This document shows positions 13,301 through 22,300 of a stretch of DNA of 64,000 bases, piece by piece. The stretch comes from Ottelia alismoides (lineage: Eukaryota > Streptophyta > Magnoliopsida > Alismatales > Hydrocharitaceae). The DNA lies in contig JAZKJV010000299.1 in NCBI GenBank assembly GCA_037367405.1, positions 558,001 to 622,000 of the forward strand. The letters are read 5' to 3'. Numbering within the stretch: position 1 is the stretch's first letter; every line of letters begins with the position of its first letter. The notes under the pieces were generated by a model that had not been told where the DNA came from, did not search any database, and was given only the letters and a program-made list of their open reading frames with translations. Position numbers and translations under genes: made by a program.

Positions 13301-16300
13301 CTACTTCATTAACAATCACTAAAATTTCTCTTGTAGTATAATTAAGGTCTTATCGAACATGCTTAGCGCGGTCTTGAACTCCATGGTAAAGTGGGGTCCT
13401 AGACTGCATGGAAAGTCTGGTCTAGATGACCTTCATTTGTAATCGAAAAATAACATACATGGTTGTCATGGCCTAGGAGATTACTTATTGGAGTGGGGTG
13501 TAGGGGATGTGGAAGGTTGTCATTTCCGAGGCATACGGTAGCCTAACTGGAGGTTTTTTGTGGAAATTGTTATGTAGTAGAGGCTTCCCAAATATTTGAG
13601 TTTGTGGATGAGGTGTGTTATCACTTCTTTCTTCACGAAAGGGATTTTTTTGGTACGAGTGGGAAGTGCGACAGAGATGCCCCATTGGACCCACTTCTTT
13701 TTGTCTTGGCCCTGGGACACACTTTCTATAGCCACTCGACGTATGGTATGTGATAGTGGTTTAGTGGGTTCTCGATGCATGGTTGGATCATTCTGGTCAT
13801 GCAATATGCGGATTATACACTTTTCTTCCTGGAGGTTGACATTCATGAGGGTAGACACCAAGATCAACAATGAAAAGTCCGTCTTTGTTCCCTAAGGATG
13901 GAAGGATGAGGTAAATGCTTGTGCTTGGTCTAGATTTGCTGAAGTGCGGGCTCCCTGATGATCTACCTGGGCAATGCAAATTCTAATGTTGTTGTATAAA
14001 TATTTCATATTTATGTATCTTTTTATATGTTTTTCTTTTCCCTTTGTCTACTTTATGTAATTTGCCCATAGGTCTCTCCCTATATAAGAGAGCCTATGGC
14101 TCAAGGAATAAAACAAAGGGATTTTATCACTTGTGCGGCTGTGCCCCTCCGAGATATCGCAATATCAGTTATGCCCCTATCTTTTAGTAATATCAGTTGT
14201 GCCCCTCACTTCTTTCTCTGTCATCAGTTATGCCCTTCCGTCAGATTGATCGTCAAAAAATTGAAATAACCATAGTTTACTCAAACCATGGTGTGGTTAA
14301 GAGGGATATTATGGTCAGAAACAAAATCAAATGAGGAGGAGGGTTGGGGAGGAGGTTTGAGGTTGTGGAGGAGGTGCGGGCTGGCGGCAGAGGCCGGGGG
14401 AAGTGCGTGGCTGCGGGCATGGAAGGACATATCGATATCGATATCGTTTCGATATCGTGTCGATATCGATATATCGGTGATATATCGCCGATATATCGCC
14501 GCTATATCGCTATATCTAGGAATCTTTATGAAGAAAATGCCTGAAATCGGATATATCGATATATCGATTTCGATATCGGTCCCATGTCGATATCGATATA
14601 TCGGCGATATATCGCCGATATATCGGGATACGACCTTCCATGGCTGCGGGAGGACGTTATCGAGGGGTTGGCGCTGGTTGCGCGGTCGTGGAGAGCTGGC
14701 AGTCGGTGCAGAGGTTCGAGGGAGTTGATGGGAGCCGGATAGCGCACGTGCGCGCAAACGGCGCAAGCGCGGTGCGGAGCAGGGAGGCGGCAGTGCGGGG
14801 CAGGGGGGAGGGAGGGGGAGCAGGGGGCGACGCGTGCGGGGGGAGGGGGTGCAGCCCAGGGGGAGGCGGGGCAGGGGGCGGTGCTGGCAAGGGGAGAAGG
14901 TGCGGGGGGAGGAGGTGTGGGGCTGGGAGGGAGGGGGAGCAGGGGGGGCGACGACGTGTGGGGGAGGGGGAGGGGGTGCAACCCAGGGGGAGGCGGGGCA
15001 GGGGGGCGGCGCCGGCAAGGGGAGAAGGTGCGGGGGGAGGAGGTGCAGGGCTGGGAGGGAGGGGGAGCAGGGGGGGCGACGACGTGCGGGGAGGGGGGTG
15101 CAGCCCAGGGGAGGCGGGGCAGGGGGCGGTGCCGGCAAGGGGAGAAGGTGCGGGGGGAGGAGGTGTGGGGGCTGGGAGGGAGGGGGAGCAGGGGGGCGAC
15201 GACGTGCGGGGGAGGGGGATGGGGTGCAACCCCAGGGGGAGGCGGGGTAGGGGGGCGACGCCGGCAAGGGGAGAAGGTGCGGGGGGAGGAGATGCGGGGC
15301 TGGGAGGAGGGGGAGTAGGGGGGGCGACGGGCGTGCGGGGGAGGGGGTGTAGCCCAGGGGGAGGCGAGGCGGGGGACGGTGCCAGCAAGGGGAGAAGGTG
15401 CGGGGGGAGGAGGTGCGGGGCTGGGAGGGAGGGGAGCAGGGGGGCGACGACGTGTGGGGGAGGGGAGGGGGTGCATCCCAGGGGGAGGCGGAGCAAGGGG
15501 GGTGGCGCCGGCAAGGGGAGGAGGTGCGGGGGGGAGGAGGTGCGAGGCTGAGGGGGGGCGACGACATGCGGGGCGGGGGTGCCAGCCTAGGGGGAGGCGA
15601 AGCAGGGGGCGACACCAACAAGGGGAGGAGGTGCGGGGGGAGGAGGTGCGGGGCTGGGAGGGGAGGGGGAGCAGGGGGCGGTGCCAGCAAGGGGAGGAGG
15701 TGCGGCGGGAGGAGGGGTGCAACCCAAGGGGAGGGGGAGCAGGGGGCGACGCTGTGGAGGGGAGCTTGGGGCTGGGCGGCGCGGGGCGGGGGCGGAGAGG
15801 GAGGAGGTTGGAGGAGGAGGAGGAAGAGGATGGGAAGAGGAGGAAAGAGGAGGATGAAGAAGAGGGTATAAAATGACCAAATAGCCTTTTTTTAAAATTA
15901 ATTCCACTTATGTCCTCAAAGTTAACGTCTGTTTGCACTGTAGATGGACGGTCACTAACCCGAGGGGCACAAGTGATAAATAGCAAGAAGTGAGGGGCAC
16001 AACTGATATTACAAAAAAGATAGGAGCATAACTGATATTGCGATATCTCGGAGGGGCACAAGTGATAAAATCCCTAAAACAAATTTCTCATTTTTCCCAA
16101 CATGTATCAGAGCGGCGGTCCTAGACCAGAGCTCTCGAAACCTAAACCTAACCCTACCCCACACGCTGTCCCTCTCTCTCTTCTCTAGGGGTACCGCTCC
16201 TCAGGGCAACCTATCGCTGCCGCCCCTTCGACCCCTCCGTGCGGCTCCTCCAGCCGCTCCTGCGTGTGGCCCCTTCCCTCAGCCGCTCATGCGGCTTCTG

Positions 16301-19300
16301 CTGCACCTGCGGTTTCAGCAGCTCTGCCTCACTGCTGCCCTACGGTCTGCGGTGCTGCGGCTCCTTGCTGCCCTTCGTTCTATCTCGTCGCCAACCTTCG
16401 GTTGAGATAATGGATTTGAGTATATAAGTTTACATATGCATTCACATCCCTGCATATTTATGTAGACACTTGTTTATTTGGTCTACATAACTCTAGTACT
16501 CCTATCCCGATAATATGTCAGAACAAAAGGTCGATGTACCTGCCACAGGCGCCTTATGAGATCCATCGCTTATAGTCAAGATGGATGGGACCAACTACGA
16601 GCTATGGGCTATGCACTTCATGAGCCTCGTGAAGTTTAATGATAAGAAACAATATTCTTACCGAAGAGGAGCCGATGGAGAAGACTGGGGTTAATACCTT
16701 GTGGGAGGCGGATAATGCATATGCGAAAGTCTGGTTGTCTGGTACTTTGGCGATTGAGATTGCCAATAATGTGCTACATCAGCCACCGCCAAAGCAATGC
16801 GGGATATCATTGCAACAACTTATTTCCAAGTGAGGAATAAGACAAAGGTACTTCAACTACATGATATCTTCACCATCAAGTATAATGGACGGCCACTGCA
16901 TTCTCTGTATATTTCCCTGCGTGGGATGTTTGAGAAGCTCCACAGTTTTATGCCCCTCACAACTACTCCTGAGCAACAAAAGACATCGTAATGCTACTAT
17001 GATTGGTGTCTTCCTTGCAGCACTAGACCCTGAATATGAGGCGGCTCGATCACAGATCCTAGCGGATGCTACCATCCCTCATATGAAGGAGGCGTTCATA
17101 CGACTCAGTAGGATTACTGTTCCACCTTCTCAATGTTGTAGAAAGCGGTAGTCGGTACTCGGTCGGTGGGGCCAATGACTAAGGATTAATCGGCAGTCGG
17201 GCAACTAATCGGATTTAGTCGACCATTAGTCGGTTTTTGATTTTTTTTAAATATTTTAAATATATAAATCAATTTTTATATGGGTTAAATGGGGCTGCCC
17301 CCTGGGAGTAGCCAACTTGGCTACTCCCACCCCTATTTTTCCCTCATTTTTTTATTTCTTTAGAAAATAAAAAATTTGTAAATTCATCATTTATATCCCT
17401 CTATCATTCTATTAAAATTTCGTCAGGGAAACAGAGACTCCTACGACCTCCATCCAAAACAGGGTCGATTTAAAAAATCCTATGACTATTAAAAAAATGA
17501 TGTCTGGATGGAGGGCCTAGGAGTCTCTGTTTCGGACGAAATTTTAATAGAATGTTAGAGGGATATAGTGATGAATATACAAAATTTTATTTTCCAAAGA
17601 AATAAAAAAATGAAGGAAAAATAGGGGTGGGAGTAGCCAAGTTGGCTACTCCCAGGGGGCAGCCCCATTTTACCCTTTTTATATACATATTCTTATATAT
17701 TTACATTGATTTGTACATCTTCTATTCTATCATAATAATGAAATAAAAGAAGTAATTGTCTTTAAATATAACATTAAGTTTGCTTTTAAAAAAATTGGAA
17801 AACTAAAAAATAAAAAAAAATCGCTATGTAAAAATCGGCCTTGTAGTCGGCCTGATTAGTCGGGTTGACCGACTAATGGCCGACTAGGCATAGTCGAGTC
17901 GGCTACCCCACCTACTCGACTAGTCAGACCGACTAATCGGCCTAGTCAGCCGACTTTTACAACAATGCACCTTCTATTTTAAGTTAGACTTCTTCAACGA
18001 TGGCTGTCTCTCGAGGTAGAGGAGGCCCTTCCCAGTTTCGCGGACGTGGACCTCGTGGTAGGGGTGGTCGTACCCGCCAACCCCTTGTACTTACTGCCGT
18101 CGGCCTGGACATACAGAGGACACATGCTATTCCAAGCATGGTTTTCCCGCTTCGGCTTGAGTAGCTGAGCAGATTGAGCCCCCGGCTGCTACTGCCTTGG
18201 ATTAGAGATTTGATGACCTTGTGGTTCAATTGAGGGGAAATATACCTCCCGATAATCCCGCTGCTTCTCCATCGGCTTCGGGAAATCATTCGGATGTCGC
18301 TGCTTCAGCATCTTCTAGTACCTCAGGTAGTACTTAAGCACTTACTAGCTATAATGGCTCTGATGTTGTTGAATGGATTATGGACTCCGGTGCTACATAT
18401 CATTTGTGTGGAACAAAGGTTAGCTTACATCATACAGACATGTCCCTCTAGGATGGACTGTGGTTATAGCAGATGGACTCATTATCCCATCACCGGACAT
18501 GGGGAGATTAGTTTGTCACCATCCATGCGTCTGCAGAATGTGTTGCATGCACCTGAGTTTTCTATGAATTTGGTATGTATTAGTCAGATTACGAAGGATC
18601 TACATTGTCGAGCTATTTTGACCCATCATCTCTTGTATTTTAGGACATCCTTTCGGGCAAGGTGATTGGCACTGGTCGTGAGTAGGGCGGTCTCTATCGC
18701 TTGGTTTGAATCCCTTACGCTTGCATCTCCTCCTGTTCTGCTGGACTTGTTTCACCCTTTATGTGGCACATGCGCTTTAGTCATCTCCCACTCCAGAAAA
18801 TGTGTCGTGTTCTGCCTCAGATTTCTCCTCACTCGTCTTTTCATGTGAAGCATGTCAGTTGGGAAAGCACCATCCGGTCTGCCTTCCGTAGTCGTCAGAG
18901 TCGGAGCAGTGGTTTCATCTTTGAGTTATTTCACATAGATATTTGGGGTCCCAGTCGTGTTCCTGATCATCAGGGATACATGTTTTATCTCAATGTTGTC
19001 GATGATTTCTCTCGTCTATCGTGGGTCTTTTTATTGAAGAATAAATCTGAAGCTGGAAATGTTATCAAGAACTTGACCAATGAAGTGCAGAATGTGTTTT
19101 CTTTGTCTGTGAAATATGTGAGATCTGATAATGCTTTGGAGTTCTGTACTCATACTCTTTCCAATTATTTCTCAACTCATGGTATTATTCATCAAACATC
19201 ATGTGCCTATACTTCTCAGCAAAACGTCGTTGTTGCAGAGAGAAACATCGTTATTTGCTTGATGTTACCAGAACCCTTCTCATTCAGAGTCGTGCTCCAC

Positions 19301-22300
19301 TCTTTTGGGGTGATGCTGTTTTTACGGCATGTTCACTTATTAATCGCATGCCCTCATCGGTCTTGGGTGAGAAATTCCTTTCTCTCTTGCATTTCCTAAG
19401 AAAGAATTGTTCTCGCTTACTCCTCACGTGTTTGGCTCGGTCGCATTTGTCCACTAGTTGCCTCCAGGTCTTGACAAACTCTCTCCTCGAGCGGTCAAGT
19501 ATGTTTTTGTCGGGTACTCCAGGATACAAAAAGGGTATATATGTTATTATCCAATGCACAGGAAGTATTATGTTAGTGCTGATGTTACCTTTTTCGAGTA
19601 TGTGATGTACTTTTCTCCTACAGGTGATAGGTTGACTTTTTCAGACCAAGATGATGAAATCTACATGCCACCACCGCCATCATCATCATCACCGTCACCA
19701 CCTCCTTCACCACCATTATCACCACCATCACGACCTCCTTCACCACCATCACCACCACCACCGCCACCTCCACCCCCTCTTATGGTCCCAGTCCCATTGT
19801 TGTCGCATCACTATACCCGTCAGCAAGCTTCTGCTCATGGTCACCGCTCATCATCTGGCATGCATGAGGTATGCTCTGAATACATCATTTCTAACGATGG
19901 GTCTGATGGTCTACCTGAGCAGGGTTCTTTACAGGGGACATACATGGAGGTTGCTGATTTGAACTTACCTATTGCGCTTCGAAAGCAGAAGCATAGCTAT
20001 GCATCATATCCTATCGCATTCTATGGTCTCCTTTGATTGTTTGATTGGGGATTTCAGGAAATTTGTAGTTAGCTTTGTCTGCAGTGGACATTCCACAGAA
20101 TTATCAGGAAGCTTTGAAGGACAATCGATGGCGATTAGCTATGGAAGAAGAGATGGTTGCCCTTCAGTCGAGAGATACTTGGAGACTTGTCACAGCCTCG
20201 ACTGGGGCGTCTATAGTCAGTTGCAAATGGGTATTTACAGTGAAGCACAATGTTGATGGGAGCATTGATAGGTACAAGGCTCGACTGGTGCCCGTGGTTT
20301 TACTCAGACATACGGGATGGATTATCTTGACACATTCTCACCAATTGCTCGTCATTCTACCTTGCAGATTCTTTTATATGTTTCGTGGTTTGAGATTGGC
20401 CCTTGTTTCAGCTGGACGTCAAGAATGCCTTTTTGTATTGTGATCTTCAGGAAGAAGTCTACATGCAACATCCGTCGGGGTTTGCTGCTGAGGGGAGTGT
20501 TCACAAGTGTGTAGACGTCATAAGGCAATCTATGGCCTTAAGCAAAGCCCGAGAGCTTGGTTCCAGAAGCTCTCAGATTTGTTGAGAAGCATGGGCTCAA
20601 CAATCGAATGCAGAATCACTCTTTTTTTGTACAGAGAACCTCCAGAGGTAGACTGCTATTATGGTGTATATTGATGATATACTTATTATAGGAGGTGATA
20701 TGCGGGGAATAAAGAAGGCGAAAGAATTTCTGGGTCGTGAATTTGTTACCAAGGATCTAGGAGCTCTTAGATACTTTCTGGGAACAAGGGCCTGTGATGA
20801 CTTAGAGAAAATATGTCACCGACTTGTTAAGCGACACATGTATGCTTGGATGTTGACCTGCAACTACACCCATGGATCCAAGCATGAAGCTCTATGATAA
20901 TGATACTCATGAGGTTGACAGGAGAAGATATAGGGAACTGGTGGGAAAACTTCTTTTGTTACCATTACCAGATCCGATATTTCTTTTGCAGTCAGTCGGG
21001 TGAGCCAGTTTATGGAAAAACCTCGTCAGGTACATATGGATGCTATACAGACGATACTAATGTATCTTAAATCATCTCCAAGTGCATGGTTGCTATCTAA
21101 AAAGGGTGGCCACTATTACTATCTCATCATGCACATATGCGGACTATGCAGGGTGCCCCAAGGACAGGAAGTCCACATCAGGATTTGCTATATTTGTTGG
21201 AGATTCACTTATGGATCTGCTATGCTCTATGGGATCTGAATGTTGGCATGTGAACCATAGACATGTGCAGAGAATGGTTGTAGCAGAAATGAAAATGCTA
21301 AGGTGGATTGTGTGGACACACACGTAAAGATCGGATTCGGAATGATGCAATCAGAAAGAAAGTTGGTGTTGCTCCGATCGAGGATAAGATGCGAGAAAAC
21401 CGCTTAAGATGGTTTGATCATTAGCAAAGAAGATCAGCTGATGCACCAGTTAGGAGATGCGAGTGTGGGATGTTGAGCCGGCTAAGAGAGGGCGGGGATG
21501 GCCCAGGAAGTGTTGGGAAAGAGACCATACGAAGGGATCTTTGTTTTGTGGATATAAGCCCGAGATTGACCCAAGATAGATCTGAATGGAGGTGAAGAAT
21601 CCATGTAGCCGACCCTACTTAATTGTGGGAAAAGGTATTGTTGTTGTTGTTGTTGTATTCACTTATCTCGTGGAAAAATAAGAAGCAAACTGTTGTTGCT
21701 AGATCTAGTGCTAAATCTGAGTATAGAGCTATGGCACAAGCATGTACAGAAGTGATGTGGGTTCGAGCAGTCCTAACAGATCTACTTATAGATGTTCCTC
21801 TCCCCATATCGTTGGAATGCGACCATCAGGCTGCCTTATTCATTGCCAATACTCCTGCATTCCACGAGAGGACAAAGCACATTGAAGTCGATTGCCACTA
21901 CATACTTGACATGATCCAGAAGGGATTCACTTCTACATCCCATGTCAGCTCGGGGGACTAGACGATAGACATTTTCACCAAAGTCCTACTTAGAGGGTCC
22001 TTCCAGAAGTGTTCATCCAAGCTGAGCATGATAGATATCTATGCTCCATCTTGAGGGGGAGTATAGAAATATTTCATATTTGTGTATCTTTTTATCTGTT
22101 TTCTTTTCCCTCTGTCTACTTTATGTAATTTGCCCATAGGTCTCTCCCTATATAAGAGAGCCTAGGGCTCAAGGAATAAAACAAGTTTCTCATTTTCCCC
22201 AACAGTTGTAGTGTACATTCCATTTTCAGGATCACATGGCCTTTTGAGTCATAAATTTTGGTATTAATTGATACCTTGAAAGATTGGGACCGCATTGTTA

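Larger units (their letters stand above)
14118..16074. mobile_element. Mutator-like non-autonomous element, Pack-MULE candidate
   Basis: A perfect 9-bp target duplication TAAAACAAA flanks it (14109-14117 and 16075-16083), the Mutator length. The TIRs are about 105 bp, beginning GGGATTTTATCACTTGTGC on both sides, with repeated words like CAGTTGTGCCCCTC. The interior is extremely GC-rich on both sides of a hAT MITE and includes a minisatellite. A GC-rich interior unlike its surroundings is typical of Pack-MULEs that captured gene sequence, but I recognise no donor gene. Confidence 0.85.
13993..16102 (+). repeat. 5' LTR of the copia element, split by a Mutator-like insertion
   Basis: The LTR begins TGTATAAATATTTC and ends CCCAACA. 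Removing the 14118-16074 insertion and one copy of its 9-bp duplication leaves about 144 bp that aligns to the 3' LTR throughout. It contains a TATATAA promoter-like box near 14084. Confidence 0.88.
16515..18160 (+). pseudogene. Copia gag pseudogene, split by a hAT
   Basis: The reading frame starts with [14 protein letters not shown] and meets a TGA at codon 15. It continues as [20 protein letters not shown] (a gag domain start) in shifting frames to 17130. After the hAT, gag resumes at 17976. An Arg/Gly-rich tract is followed by a CCHC zinc knuckle ([14 protein letters not shown], near 18090) of the spacing CX2CX4HX4C. The product would form the retroelement particle. Confidence 0.82.
13993..22204 (+). 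mobile_element. Ty1/copia LTR retrotransposon with three secondary insertions
   Basis: It is flanked by the 5-bp duplication GTTGT (13988-13992 and 22205-22209). The LTRs are only about 145 bp and share blocks such as TATTTCATATTTGTGTATC-like and CTCCCTATATAAGAGAGCCT. A tRNA-iMet-type primer site follows the 5' LTR and a polypurine tract precedes the 3' LTR. Domain order gag, protease, integrase, RT, RNase H defines copia. The element is dead: it has many stops plus insertions in the 5' LTR (14118-16074), gag (17131-17967) and RNase H (21213-21656). Confidence 0.93.

Noticed and set aside
14281..16061. Very long overlapping open frames on both strands (over 400 codons)
   Set aside because: They lie in the G-rich minisatellite, which lacks stop codons because of base composition. 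The translations are low-complexity Pro/Ala/Arg or Gly/Arg, repeat with the DNA unit, and start or end in unrelated transposon sequence.
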